In this document: positions 8,395 to 16,823 of the stretch, one piece after another
Position numbering within the stretch: position 1 is the first letter of the stretch
Layout: each line of letters starts with the position of its first letter
NCBI RefSeq assembly: GCF_945952095.1
Contig: NZ_CAMFHL010000043.1
Span: 1-41,265 of the forward strand
DNA length: 41,265 nt
Direction of reading: 5' to 3'
Origin: an uncultured Arsenicibacter sp.
GTDB taxonomy: Bacteria; Bacteroidota; Bacteroidia; Cytophagales; Spirosomataceae
Position numbers and translations under genes: made by a program
The notes under the pieces: generated by a model
The model's database searches: none
Told to the model about the DNA's origin: nothing
Seen by the model: the letters and a program-made list of their open reading frames with translations, nothing else

Positions 8395-8824
8395 TGGCGA
8401 TACTGCTGTTAATTTTTTCTTTGACATTTGTTACTTTTCCTTTCTCCTGCTCCAGATAACGCAAAGCATCTGCCGACTCCAGTTTTTTAAGTGTGTCAGC
8501 GTTGTATCCGTTCATCCAGGCCATCATCAGACTATCGGCTTCCCCTAATTGCTGCGAGAGCAGGGTAGCCTGCGTTTTCTTTTCGTCCGAGAGAACGGTA
8601 GCTGAAGCCGATGCGGCAGCCAGACTATCTTCGGTAGTGATCAGTTGATTTAGCTCCTTGCGGAGTTTCATGATGTCGCCGATTTTAGGCATTACTTCAT
8701 CGTGTACGGCAAAAACCTCTTTCTCTGTTTTGTCAATAGCTTCCTGCTGTCCGGAATTTCCGCAGGAAAACAGAATACCACTGATAAGCATGGCTGCCGG
8801 AAAGGTCAGTACAAGTTTTTTCAT
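8366..8824 (-). CDS. Small coiled-coil lipoprotein of unknown function
   Basis: A 152-residue protein with a lipoprotein signal (MLISGILFSCGN, lipid on Cys). The mature part is nearly all charged alpha-helix: EKEVFAVHDEVMPKIGDIMKLRKEL, LSDEKKTQATLLSQQL and YLEQEKGKVTNVKEKINS. In Bacteroidota, proteins of this look next to SCO genes are sometimes labelled viral A-type inclusion protein-like, which says nothing about function. It is first in the lipoprotein-SCO-cytochrome c set and overlaps the SCO gene. An envelope helper for cytochrome oxidase assembly is a guess from context only. Confidence 0.7.
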   Translation of the reverse strand: MKKLVLTFPAAMLISGILFSCGNSGQQEAIDKTEKEVFAVHDEVMPKIGDIMKLRKELNQLITTEDSLAAASASATVLSDEKKTQATLLSQQLGEADSLMMAWMNGYNADTLKKLESADALRYLEQEKGKVTNVKEKINSSIANARQFLAKP

Positions 8825-8862
8825 GATTGTGTTTGCAACTGGTAGCGTATACTGGAATTAAG

Positions 8863-8898
8863 GCCGTAGCCGACAGGTCGTTACCTGACTGCTACGGC
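8863..8898. repeat. Stem-loop straddling the recN stop codon
   Basis: GCCGTAGC pairs with GCTACGGC, with a further inner ACAGGT/ACCTG pairing. There is no T-tract on the minus strand, so it is not a clear terminator. It may stabilise the recN 3' end. Confidence 0.35.
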
Positions 8899-10554
8899 AG
8901 CGTTTTGTTTCAGAATTTCACGGGCGTGTTTCAGCGTACTCTGCGACGGGTTATTACCACCGATCATCTGGGCGATTTCCTGAACCCGTTCATCCAGGCT
9001 CAGCTGCCGGATCCGGCTGACGGTTTTATCGGCGGAATGATCTTTGTACACAAAATAGTGAGCCGTTCCCTTACCGGCAATCTGCGGCAGGTGCGTAATA
9101 GCAATAATCTGGTGATTATGGGCCATTTCCCGCATCATTATGCCCATTTTAATGGCGATTTCACCCGAGATTCCGGTATCAATCTCATCAAAAATAATGG
9201 TTGGCAAGGAACGCTTACTGGCCAGAATATATTTAATTGCCATCATCAGGCGGGAAAATTCACCGCCCGACGCTACATTTTTTAGCTGCTGTTGCTTAAT
9301 GCCCTTGTTGGCGCTGAACAGAAACGAAACGGTGTCAATGCCGGTCATGGTTGGCTTACCGGTCTCTGACAGAATATGCAGCGAAGCATTCGGCATACCC
9401 AGATCGGCCAGCAGCGTGGCAATTTCCTGTTCAATCGGTTTCAGCACGGCCAGGCGGGCTGATGAAAGCGCTTCCGCACTCTGCATCATCACCTGCCGGG
9501 TTTGTTCTGCCCGCGCCTTTGCTGCATCCAGCTCATCGTCCAGGTTCAGGACTTTGCTGACTTTTCTGGCCAGCTCTTCCTGAATAATAAGCAGTTCCTG
9601 AACTGTTTTTACTTGATGCTTTGTCTGAAGCTGATAAATAACCGAGAGCCGTTCCCGGATTGTTTCCGCGCGGTCTTCATTGGTTTCAACGCCATCCTGT
9701 TCGTCGCTGATCTCACTCGCCAGATCCCGTAGTTCAATCAAAGCACTCTGAGCGCGTTCGAGCAGGGGTTCATACTGGGCCGAGAGCTTGCTGACGGTCG
9801 CCAGGCTGCTGACAACGCCTTTCAGCAGGTCAATAACCGACTGTTCCGGATTGTCCAGATAGTCACTTGCCAGCTGTAGCCGTTCGCGGATTTCCTCGGC
9901 ATTTTCCAATACGTTCAGTTCCTGTTCCAGCTGCTCCTGCTCGTCGGCCTGTAGCTGAACTTTCGAGAGCTCTTTGTACAGAAATTTATTATAATCAAAC
10001 TCCTTGCGCATCGACGATGCTTCCTGCTGGAGTTTATCGTAGGCTTGCTGGGCCTTTCGGTAGGCCTGAAAATCATTGTGATAAAGCCGCAGCAGATCAT
10101 CATCCTGCGCGTAGGTATCCACAATCTGAAGCTGGTATTCATTGGAGCCCAGCAGCACCGAATCGTGCTGGGAATGAATGTCCATCATCTGGCTGGTCAC
10201 CCGGCGCAGGACATCCAGTGTCACGGGGGTATCATTCACAAAAGCCCGTGATTTGCCGCTCGGGCTGATTTCCCGCCGCACTACACACGTAGTGCCATAG
10301 TCCAGCTCTTCTTCATCAAAAAGCTGTTCAATGAAATAGCCGGCCACATTGAAGGTCCCTTCAATGATGCACTTTTTTTCCGGGTCGTATAGTACTTTGG
10401 TATCTGCGCGGTTGCCCAGCAAAAGGCCGATGGCTCCCAGCATGATCGATTTACCGGCACCTGTTTCACCTGTAATGATATTGAGTTCAGTATCAGGTAC
10501 CAACTCAAGCCTGTCAATCAGGGCGTAGTTTTTTATGAGTAAATGCGTCAGCAT
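8881..10554 (-). CDS. recN: DNA repair protein RecN
   Basis: A 557-residue SMC-like ATPase, the usual RecN length. Walker A is at the N-terminus (NIITGETGAGKSIMLGAIG), a long coiled-coil middle (about 160-370) follows, and the C-terminal head has the signature NVASGGEFSRLMMAIKYI and Walker B TIIFDEIDTGISGEIA. It helps recombinational repair of double-strand breaks. It lies 95 bp after porD. The start has an AAGGAG at 10563-10568, spaced 8 nt, which is unusual for this phylum and supports the ATG at 10554. Confidence 0.97.
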   Translation of the reverse strand: MLTHLLIKNYALIDRLELVPDTELNIITGETGAGKSIMLGAIGLLLGNRADTKVLYDPEKKCIIEGTFNVAGYFIEQLFDEEELDYGTTCVVRREISPSGKSRAFVNDTPVTLDVLRRVTSQMMDIHSQHDSVLLGSNEYQLQIVDTYAQDDDLLRLYHNDFQAYRKAQQAYDKLQQEASSMRKEFDYNKFLYKELSKVQLQADEQEQLEQELNVLENAEEIRERLQLASDYLDNPEQSVIDLLKGVVSSLATVSKLSAQYEPLLERAQSALIELRDLASEISDEQDGVETNEDRAETIRERLSVIYQLQTKHQVKTVQELLIIQEELARKVSKVLNLDDELDAAKARAEQTRQVMMQSAEALSSARLAVLKPIEQEIATLLADLGMPNASLHILSETGKPTMTGIDTVSFLFSANKGIKQQQLKNVASGGEFSRLMMAIKYILASKRSLPTIIFDEIDTGISGEIAIKMGIMMREMAHNHQIIAITHLPQIAGKGTAHYFVYKDHSADKTVSRIRQLSLDERVQEIAQMIGGNNPSQSTLKHAREILKQNAAVAVR

Positions 10555-10562
10555 ACGGTTAG

Positions 10563-10568
10563 CTCCTT
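10563..10568 (-). promoter_or_regulatory. Shine-Dalgarno-like site before recN
   Basis: The minus strand reads AAGGAG 8 nt before the recN ATG. Good Shine-Dalgarno matches are scarce at the other starts in this window, so this one stands out and supports the chosen start. Confidence 0.4.
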
Positions 10569-10649
10569 ACAAAGTAAACAACGCACTCAGACTGGCGGGT
10601 TCCCTGCCGGAATGCGTGCAACGTTAAAAAAAAAGCGCTGAAAATCACC

Positions 10650-11555
10650 CTAATTTAACAGGCGGCGGTAGGCTTCTGTTTTGCCCGGATCTAACTGAGC
10701 CAGCAGATCGAACGCCTTTTTACGTTCATTCGGCGTACCTTCATACATGATGTTAATGATTTCTTCGCCTTTCGCATCGAAAAACGAGTTGATCAGAACA
10801 GAGTTGGGCACCTGCAACATCAATTTACGGATATTAGTCAGCAGATCAAGGGTTTGCTTACGAACTTCAATCGGGTTTGATGCAAACAGGTCGAGGCCCA
10901 TACGATGGTAGGTATACAACCCTTCGCGAAACGCCAGAAACTGCTGGTTCTGAAGATTTTCAACCAGATAATACCGGTTCCGTTTGTCACCTTCGGGGCC
11001 CCAGTAGCTGCGTGCCGGTCCCTGCTGGGCATAATTCATAACCGAATAAGCCTTCTGGACATATGGATTACCACCCAGTCTGCTGAACGTGTCATAATCG
11101 ACGGCCAGTGCCAGATAGGCATAGAAGGCAATAACCGATGTAAGTTCGTCGGTATACAGGTTATCGCGGTAATAAACCGGCTGGGTCGGCAGGTAGGCAA
11201 AGCTGAAGTTCCGGTCCACGTAGCTGAACACGGTTGTTTCATAATTTGTCCCGTAGACCGGCCTTGTTATAATAAACTGCGCCGTTCCTTCAAATACGCC
11301 CTGCGAAGTTGATTTCAGGAGGTTAATATTCAGGGAACAGTTTATTTTTTCCGTCGAGGTAAACTGATCATTGGTCCAGCGACGGTTATTAAGCATGTCT
11401 GTAATAAAGGCCTTTAACTGATCGTAATACGTAAAATCAGTTTTCTGCTGCGCTGCCAGCTGGTCGGCATTGACCGTAACGCGGCAGTTAAGCTCCTGTG
11501 CCTGAGCCGTAAGGAATAGGCAGACCGACAGACAGCATGTGAGGATGAATTTCAT
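10650..11555 (-). CDS. porD: DUF4835 family protein (T9SS PorD-like)
   Basis: A 301-residue exported protein with a signal peptide ending LFLTAQAQ. It opens with ELNCRVTVNADQLAAQQKTD and continues with FITDMLNNRRWTNDQF and ILTRP-like strands. The middle holds the family hallmarks VIAFYAYLALAVDYDTFSRLGG and GPEGDKRNRYYLVENL. I know DUF4835 as the family named PorD in type IX secretion; that naming is from memory. It lies 19 bp after coaBC and before recN, an order seen in many Bacteroidota. The ATG at 11555 is preferred over 11585 because it starts at the signal peptide and avoids overlapping coaBC. Confidence 0.78.
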   Translation of the reverse strand: MKFILTCCLSVCLFLTAQAQELNCRVTVNADQLAAQQKTDFTYYDQLKAFITDMLNNRRWTNDQFTSTEKINCSLNINLLKSTSQGVFEGTAQFIITRPVYGTNYETTVFSYVDRNFSFAYLPTQPVYYRDNLYTDELTSVIAFYAYLALAVDYDTFSRLGGNPYVQKAYSVMNYAQQGPARSYWGPEGDKRNRYYLVENLQNQQFLAFREGLYTYHRMGLDLFASNPIEVRKQTLDLLTNIRKLMLQVPNSVLINSFFDAKGEEIINIMYEGTPNERKKAFDLLAQLDPGKTEAYRRLLN

Positions 11556-11574
11556 AAATGAAAATGCGCTGATG

Positions 11575-12771
11575 TTATAAAGCACGTTCGACGAGGTGCA
11601 GGATGTCCCGGGCTACGGCCTCTTTAGATTTAAGGCTAAATTCGTAAACCTCTTCGTTTTTGTCAATAACGGTAATTTTGTTTGTATCGTGTCCGAAGCC
11701 CGCACCTTTGTCGCGCAGCGAATTCAGTACAATCCAGTCCAGGTTTTTTGAATGCAGCTTTTTCAGTGCGTTTTGCCGTTCATTCTCAGTCTCCAAGGCA
11801 AAGCCCATCATCAGCTGGCCTGCCGTTTTCCGGCTTCCCAGGGTAGCCGCAATATCGGTTGTTTTGGTTAGCCGGAGATCAAAAAGTGCATCTTTCTTTT
11901 TTATCTTCTGATCCGCCGGATGTGCCGGTGTATAATCAGCCACGGCTGCATTCAGAATAATAACATCAGCCTCGGGAAACGCCTCTTCCGTAGCGGCAAA
12001 CATGTCAGCTGCCGAGCGGACGCTGGCCCGATGGATGGTACTGTCGGGAAGCGGCAGTGCTGTCGGACCACTGACGAGCGTAACCGATGCGCCGGCCTTG
12101 GCAAAGGCGTCAGCGATGGCATAGCCCATTTTACCGGTCGAGTGATTACTGATGTACCGGACGGGATCAAGGGGCTCCTGAGTCGGGCCGGCTGTGATTA
12201 ATACGCGCTTACCGGCAAGGGTCGGCAGATGATTAAAATGCCGGTCCAGCACCTGCACAATTTCTTCCGGTTCCGCCAGCCGGCCCTCACCAATCAGCCC
12301 ACTGGCCAGTTCGCCGTATGCTGCATTGATAATATGGTTGCCGTAGGAGCGGAGGCGGCTGAGGTTGCCGGCTGTGGCCGGATGTTTGTACATGTCGAGG
12401 TCCATCGCCGGCGCAAAGAACACCGGACAGCGGGCCGAGAGATACACCGCTGACAGCAGGTCATTACACAGCCCCTGCGCGCAGCGGGCAATGGTGTTGG
12501 CCGAAGCAGGGGCTATCACCAGTGCATCGGCCCATAAGCCCAGCTCAACGTGATTGTTCCACTGACCGGTCTGATCCTTGACAAATGTTGTTAATACCGG
12601 CCGCTTCGACAGGGTCGACAGTGTAAGGGGTGTAATAAATGTGGTAGCGGCTTCGGTCATGATTACCTGCACATCCGCACCGGCCTTTACGAGGAGGCGG
12701 ATCAGGTAAGCTGCTTTGTAGGCCGATATACTGCCGGAGACACCGAGCAGAATCCGTTTTCCCTGCATCAT
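11575..12771 (-). CDS. coaBC: Bifunctional phosphopantothenoylcysteine decarboxylase / phosphopantothenate-cysteine ligase
   Basis: Two middle steps of CoA synthesis are fused in 398 residues. The N-terminal flavoprotein CoaC has GKRILLGVSGSISAYKAA, the likely catalytic His74 (NNHVEL) and PASANTIA. The C-terminal CoaB has ITAGPTQEPLDPVRYISN, HSTGKMGYAIA, NAAVADY and KIKKKD. Compared with E. coli, the clamp PxMN reads PAMD (Asp124) and the flap Cys of ACG is Ser157 (ELASGLIGEGR). Starts upstream of 12771 would lie inside a terminator hairpin, so the ATG at 12771 (or 12768) is preferred. It is followed by porD. Confidence 0.95.
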   Translation of the reverse strand: MMQGKRILLGVSGSISAYKAAYLIRLLVKAGADVQVIMTEAATTFITPLTLSTLSKRPVLTTFVKDQTGQWNNHVELGLWADALVIAPASANTIARCAQGLCNDLLSAVYLSARCPVFFAPAMDLDMYKHPATAGNLSRLRSYGNHIINAAYGELASGLIGEGRLAEPEEIVQVLDRHFNHLPTLAGKRVLITAGPTQEPLDPVRYISNHSTGKMGYAIADAFAKAGASVTLVSGPTALPLPDSTIHRASVRSAADMFAATEEAFPEADVIILNAAVADYTPAHPADQKIKKKDALFDLRLTKTTDIAATLGSRKTAGQLMMGFALETENERQNALKKLHSKNLDWIVLNSLRDKGAGFGHDTNKITVIDKNEEVYEFSLKSKEAVARDILHLVERAL

Positions 12772-12778
12772 TTTACCA

Positions 12779-12809
12779 TAAAAAAACCGCATGGAAAGCC
12801 CATGCGGTT
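12779..12809 (-). terminator. Intrinsic terminator between rpoZ and coaBC
   Basis: On the minus strand a 10-bp stem AACCGCATGG/CCATGCGGTT (12809-12800 with 12794-12785) has a 5-nt loop and is followed by seven T (12786-12780). It starts about 20 nt past the rpoZ stop and ends 8 nt before the coaBC start, so it must either end rpoZ transcripts or attenuate read-through into coaBC. Confidence 0.85.
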
Positions 12810-12830
12810 CTGTCACATGTACTATTCAGA

Positions 12831-13142
12831 CTAAGCTTCTTCTTCAGTGTTGTAACGGAAGTAGATTTTGCCTTCCAGAAACTCATCTGTAGCAATCGAA
12901 GTAGGCTTAGGCATACGTTCGTAGTATTTCGAAATTTCGATTTGCTCGCGGTTTTCGAAAACTTCTTCGAGGTTATCAACCGCCGATACAAATTCTGAAA
13001 GTTTCCCGCTCAGCTCTTCTTTCATTTTTGTAGAAATCTGACGGGCACGCTTTGAGATGATAGATACAGACTCATACAGGTTGCCTGTTGCGGCTGCGAT
13101 TTTATCCGTATCGCGGGTAATCAATGAAGGATTCGTTGCCAT
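12831..13142 (-). CDS. rpoZ: DNA-directed RNA polymerase omega subunit
   Basis: The 103-residue product matches the Bacteroidota form of omega (Rpb6/RpoZ family): LITRDTDKIAAATGNLYESVSIISKRARQIS contains the conserved helix that clamps the beta-prime subunit, and EFLEGKIYFRYN is a typical C-terminal segment. It aids polymerase assembly and stability. It lies between bamD (60 bp upstream) and coaBC. The phylum keeps a bamD-omega-coaBC order, which supports the call. A strong terminator follows it. Confidence 0.93.
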   Translation of the reverse strand: MATNPSLITRDTDKIAAATGNLYESVSIISKRARQISTKMKEELSGKLSEFVSAVDNLEEVFENREQIEISKYYERMPKPTSIATDEFLEGKIYFRYNTEEEA

Positions 13143-13202
13143 ATTTTGCTGGTTGAAAGAAGTAGTTTGTCTTCAGTTTGAACAACAATAGACTACTTTA
13201 AA

Positions 13203-14093
13203 TTAATTCGCTGATGTTACTTTCGCCGGACGATTTGCATCGTTCTGCTTTTGCTGTAACTCTTTTATTTCTTTTTCAAGTTTATCGAGCCGTTCAATTT
13301 CTTTCTGACTCGTTTCAAACATTTTTTCCGATTGGCGGAGGTTAGCGCTTTTCGGGAATTTATCAGTCAGCTCCTGATGATAAGTCAGCACATCCTTGTA
13401 GCGTTCTTTCTGCTTGGTTTCCATACTGTTCTGTGCGTACTGAAACTGGGCATCAACTTTAAGATACGCTAATTCTTCGTTAAACTCCGAATCCGGAAAT
13501 TCCTTCTGAAAGTTGTTAATCGCCACAACGGATGACTTCAGTGACGAAATGTTGAACGAACTTGTTTTATAATACAATTTGGCCCGTTCGTAGGCTTTCG
13601 TTTCCAGCTTTTTACGGAGATCACCAATCATTTTGGTGCAGTCATCACGGTATTTACTCTCAGGATATGCATTCACAAAATCCTGAAGCGAAGCCATTGC
13701 CACTAAGGTATTCGACTGATCCAGGTTGTATTTGGGCGTATCCTTATACAGCGACAAGGCGTACATGTACATGGATTCCTGGGCGTAATCACTTCGGGCA
13801 AACGTTTCGTAGAACTTCTTGAACAGGGTAGCACTTACGGCGTATAACTGTTGATGATACTGTGTGTACGCATAATAGAACTGAGACATTTCCTGTTCCG
13901 AACTACCACGCAGGCGGGGAATTAATTCTTCAAAAAGCACCCCTGCCTTATACCAGTCTCCCTTTTTGTAATACTCGAGTGCCGCTTTGTCATCAGTACC
14001 GTGCTTCTGTAACTTTGAGAAAGGGCTACATGCGCTGAAAAGCACCGCTAAAACTAACCCACAAAAAAATCCGACGATTCGGCGTTGTTGCAT
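13203..14093 (-). CDS. bamD: Outer-membrane assembly lipoprotein BamD
   Basis: A 296-residue lipoprotein (VLAVLFSACSPF, lipid on Cys) made of TPR-like repeats: ALEYYKKGDWYKAGVLFEEL, FYYAYTQYHQQLYAVSATLF, ALSLYKDTPKYNLDQSNT and LQDFVNAYPESKYRDDCTKM. The C-terminus is a charged coiled coil. BamD is the essential partner of BamA in folding beta-barrels into the outer membrane. It heads the bamD-rpoZ pair, with its own promoter element 7 nt before the ATG (14101-14108), which would make a nearly leaderless mRNA. Confidence 0.93.
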   Translation of the reverse strand: MQQRRIVGFFCGLVLAVLFSACSPFSKLQKHGTDDKAALEYYKKGDWYKAGVLFEELIPRLRGSSEQEMSQFYYAYTQYHQQLYAVSATLFKKFYETFARSDYAQESMYMYALSLYKDTPKYNLDQSNTLVAMASLQDFVNAYPESKYRDDCTKMIGDLRKKLETKAYERAKLYYKTSSFNISSLKSSVVAINNFQKEFPDSEFNEELAYLKVDAQFQYAQNSMETKQKERYKDVLTYHQELTDKFPKSANLRQSEKMFETSQKEIERLDKLEKEIKELQQKQNDANRPAKVTSAN

Positions 14094-14100
14094 ATGGCCG

Positions 14101-14108
14101 CAAAGATA
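14101..14108 (-). promoter_or_regulatory. -7 promoter element of bamD
   Basis: The minus strand reads TATCTTTG, matching TAnnTTTG, and ends 7 nt before the bamD ATG. No clear -33 TTG is found at 19-21 nt. If used, the 5' leader would be only a few nucleotides. Confidence 0.45.
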
Positions 14109-14154
14109 ATAAAAAATAAAATAAGCCGCTGAGCGATCCGACGCTTCGGCGGCT
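14109..14154 (-). terminator. Probable terminator of the small T9SS-tailed gene
   Basis: On the minus strand AGCCGC (14154-14149) pairs with GCGGCT (14129-14124), extended by an imperfect inner stem, and a T-rich tract (TTATTTTATTTTTTATT) follows. It lies about 108 bp after the stop at 14262 and immediately before the bamD -7 element. Nothing coding is seen in 14109-14261. Confidence 0.6.
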
Positions 14155-14261
14155 ACTTGTAAAAACGTTTGGACAGAAGGATTAGTGCCTGTTCGGAGTA
14201 GTCAACAGGTGTACAAACTGCTTTTTTAAGATTTTTTAAAACTTAGTTCAGCAAAACCGGA

Positions 14262-14891
14262 CTACTGACGGCGAATCAGTAATTTCTTCGTTGCAACAGC
14301 TCTGCCGTCAAGCATCAGCTGATAGCAGTACATGCCGCTGGCCAGTGAATGCGTATTAATACGGATCCGGCGGTCGTTCTGATCGAGCGTATATTCGGCA
14401 ACCGGTGTAAAGAGAATACTCAGAATGACCAGTTTGGCATCACCGCCCGGAGTCATGAACTGGTAATCGATATCAACGTAGTCGTTGACAGCCGGATTCG
14501 GATAGGCATTTGACACAACAAGACGGTCGCTGACATACAACTTATTCTCGTTCTTGTCGGCGCGGAGATTTTCGTTTTCTTCTTTAGCTGAAACCCGCGC
14601 TTCGGATGCCTGCGACGCCTGAACTTCAGTCATGGCCGTACGGGGAGCCGTACCGGTTGAGGACGTAAGTTTGAAGCGGTTCAACGGGCTGGATAATGTG
14701 CGGTTCAGCGTAGGGGCACCGGAAAACAGGGATGTAGTCCCTCCGGGTGCTGTTGCCTTCAGCGTGATTGGCTTAGCGGCAGATGTTGAACGACCCATCT
14801 CCAGGCGACTCTTCGTCTGCGCCTGCAGCGAAGTCGTGGCCATGAGCAGTAAGCCGGTCAAACATCCAATAAAAGGTATATATTGTTTCAT
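14262..14891 (-). CDS. Small secreted protein with a T9SS type A sorting domain
   Basis: A 209-residue protein. It has a signal peptide (LTGLLLMATTSLQAQ), a low-complexity Thr/Ser/Ala/Pro region with no recognisable fold (about 26-115), and a C-terminal T9SS signal of about 80 residues. The last part shows the hallmarks: VSNAYPNPAVNDYVDIDY near its start, then SLASGMYCYQLMLDGRAVATKKLLI at the end. T9SS would carry it across the outer membrane and anchor or release it. The cargo part is unusually short, so the function is unknown. A good promoter lies at 14928-14957. Confidence 0.82.
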   Translation of the reverse strand: MKQYIPFIGCLTGLLLMATTSLQAQTKSRLEMGRSTSAAKPITLKATAPGGTTSLFSGAPTLNRTLSSPLNRFKLTSSTGTAPRTAMTEVQASQASEARVSAKEENENLRADKNENKLYVSDRLVVSNAYPNPAVNDYVDIDYQFMTPGGDAKLVILSILFTPVAEYTLDQNDRRIRINTHSLASGMYCYQLMLDGRAVATKKLLIRRQ

Positions 14892-14927
14892 CGTTAGTCG
14901 AAATCAGGGTATTTTAACGCCACAGTA

Positions 14928-14957
14928 CAAAACTATTTATAATAAAGAGAATTGCAA
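14928..14957 (-). promoter_or_regulatory. Bacteroidota-type promoter of the small T9SS-tailed gene
   Basis: Minus strand: TTG (14957-14955), 19-nt spacer, TAGTTTTG (14935-14928). Both elements and the spacing fit the consensus; the ATG is at 14891. Confidence 0.65.
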
Positions 14958-14996
14958 CGCGTTACAATGTGAAAAATTGTTAAATGGTACTTAAAA

Positions 14997-16823
14997 TTAC
15001 TGTTTCTTTTTCGTTAGAACAGAATTCAGGGCGGATGGTTTAGTCAGTGGTCCGCTTTTTTTGTTAATGGCCGGTTTCCTTGGTTGAACGGTAATCTGAT
15101 GAGTCAGCACGGTTGTTTTGTCGGGTCTGTCTTCTTTCCGCCAAAGAAATCCTTCCAGTACTTTCTTATCTTCATTCATTTCAACCGGAGGTACAAACTG
15201 GGCATCCGGCTGCCCGTAGAAACGGATTTTCTGCACTTTACTTTTCTCGTCAAATTCCAGGTTCATGCGGCTGCATTCTACATGGTTCAATCCGACAAGC
15301 TTATTCTTTTCATCAACGGCAAAGTAAATACTCTGTCCGTTTCCTTCCACAATTACCCGGTCCAGTACGGTCCGGTTCACGGTTGTTGTTGAACCTGGTT
15401 TCTCCGGTTTTACCTTTGCATTTCCTTTAGCCACCGTCTGACTGGCCGGTGGCTCCGTTGAAACAGTATCGGTAACTGACCGGAAATAGGCCGTAATACT
15501 GCGGCCTTTAACCTGATTAAAGTTCTTCAGCGTATCCTGCGCAATAACGAAGGATCTTGTGCGTAACAGCATCCGGTCGATCCGGTTGTTTTTCATTTTT
15601 GCCGTCATGGAATCGGCTTCCATCTGATAGTTCTGACTCCATACAATCGGCTTTTTGTAAAAGTAAATCGTGGAATCAGCTACGTCGTAAACCAATGAAT
15701 CACACCGGCTTTGCAGGTCTGATTTATAGACAATTACATTTTTCTGGCCAATTAGTTTCTTCGGCTTTTTCGGTTCGTCTTTTCCTGTACCATCGTTAAG
15801 ACGAGCCGAATCCGATTTTGTAACAGCCGGCGCATCAAATGCAAACAGAGTATCAGCCCGCATGAATAATGTATCCTGACTAACCACACTGCGTACCACG
15901 GCATGGCCGGTTACCCGCGAGACCCCTGCCTTACCGTTGTATCGTCCGTGATCACCGGTAATCACCGTTTTGTCTTCTTTCGAGACCAGCACCACGTTGC
16001 CTTTGGCAATGCCTAATTCAGTGGTGTTATCGTAAAAAAGCGTATCACCGGTCAGCGTGTATTTCGGCATTTCAACGGTCGTACGCTTTTGAAAATTAGA
16101 CACACGCGTGGCCGTGTTATATTCTCCTTCCTTAGCAAAAATTGTACCGTCCTTGTTCACAATTTTGGTTGGTCCGCGGAAGGTAGCGATCCGGCTCAGG
16201 GAATTGTAAACCAGCGAGTCGTTGGATAATGTTCCTTTCGGCCCGACCAGTTTTACGTTTTTATAAAATCTGAACTGCTTGATGCGGGTATCATAAAAAC
16301 CTTCATTGCTGGTCAGCACGTTTTCGCGGTCAACAATCCGCCCTTTAACCGGATAATGGGCGATGCCGTTCACCATGTCATAATCCAGTTTGGTGGTTGT
16401 CAGGGTCATTTTGCGATCCCGCATCGTGATGCGCCCCCGCAAATTTGCCTGACGGGTATTTCCATAATAGAACATGGTATCGCCTTTAATGGAAATGGTA
16501 TCACCCTGAACAATCCGTACGTTACCGTATGCTTCAATTACGTTGGTTGTCACATTCTGGATGGCCAGGTCGCAAAACATTAATACGCCTTTATGCCGTA
16601 ACTTTACGTGATTAACCAACCGGCGGACGACCCCGTCAGGGTTGTTCAGAACAACCAGGCTGTCAGGCGGCGGAGACAAAAGCTCAACCTTTTCCGTGTT
16701 TCCGGATGGAGCGCTCCCCGGCCGGCCCTGCTGCGCCTGAGCGAGCACCGGCCAGACAATGGCCAGCCACAGAACCACGTTTATGATAAGGACTCTGTTT
16801 TTATGAAAAACGTTGCAGTGCAT
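14997..16823 (-). CDS. OstA-like / LptA-family periplasmic protein
   Basis: A 608-residue exported protein with a signal peptide (VVLWLAIVWPVLAQAQ). Residues about 45-330 are OstA/LptA-type beta-jellyroll repeats: VMFCDLAIQNVTTNVIEAYG, GDTISIKGDTMFYYGNTRQA, LTTTKLDYDMVNGIAHYPVK and EGEYNTATRVSNF. The C-terminal half repeats related strands and ends in a basic tail. E. coli LptA has one such domain and forms the bridge carrying LPS. This long form is typical of Bacteroidota and may serve the same bridge or act beside LptD. The frame extends upstream to 16931, but the ATG at 16823 begins the signal peptide. It is divergent from tilS. Confidence 0.82.
   Translation of the reverse strand: MHCNVFHKNRVLIINVVLWLAIVWPVLAQAQQGRPGSAPSGNTEKVELLSPPPDSLVVLNNPDGVVRRLVNHVKLRHKGVLMFCDLAIQNVTTNVIEAYGNVRIVQGDTISIKGDTMFYYGNTRQANLRGRITMRDRKMTLTTTKLDYDMVNGIAHYPVKGRIVDRENVLTSNEGFYDTRIKQFRFYKNVKLVGPKGTLSNDSLVYNSLSRIATFRGPTKIVNKDGTIFAKEGEYNTATRVSNFQKRTTVEMPKYTLTGDTLFYDNTTELGIAKGNVVLVSKEDKTVITGDHGRYNGKAGVSRVTGHAVVRSVVSQDTLFMRADTLFAFDAPAVTKSDSARLNDGTGKDEPKKPKKLIGQKNVIVYKSDLQSRCDSLVYDVADSTIYFYKKPIVWSQNYQMEADSMTAKMKNNRIDRMLLRTRSFVIAQDTLKNFNQVKGRSITAYFRSVTDTVSTEPPASQTVAKGNAKVKPEKPGSTTTVNRTVLDRVIVEGNGQSIYFAVDEKNKLVGLNHVECSRMNLEFDEKSKVQKIRFYGQPDAQFVPPVEMNEDKKVLEGFLWRKEDRPDKTTVLTHQITVQPRKPAINKKSGPLTKPSALNSVLTKKKQ

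Noticed and set aside
8827..9583. Plus-strand open frames of about 150 codons opposite recN
   Set aside because: They are shadows of recN; their translations show no domain and lie against conserved RecN signature motifs.
12772..12816. Earlier coaBC start at 12816
   Set aside because: It would put the first codons inside a terminator hairpin and T-tract; the conserved flavoprotein domain begins at 12771/12768.
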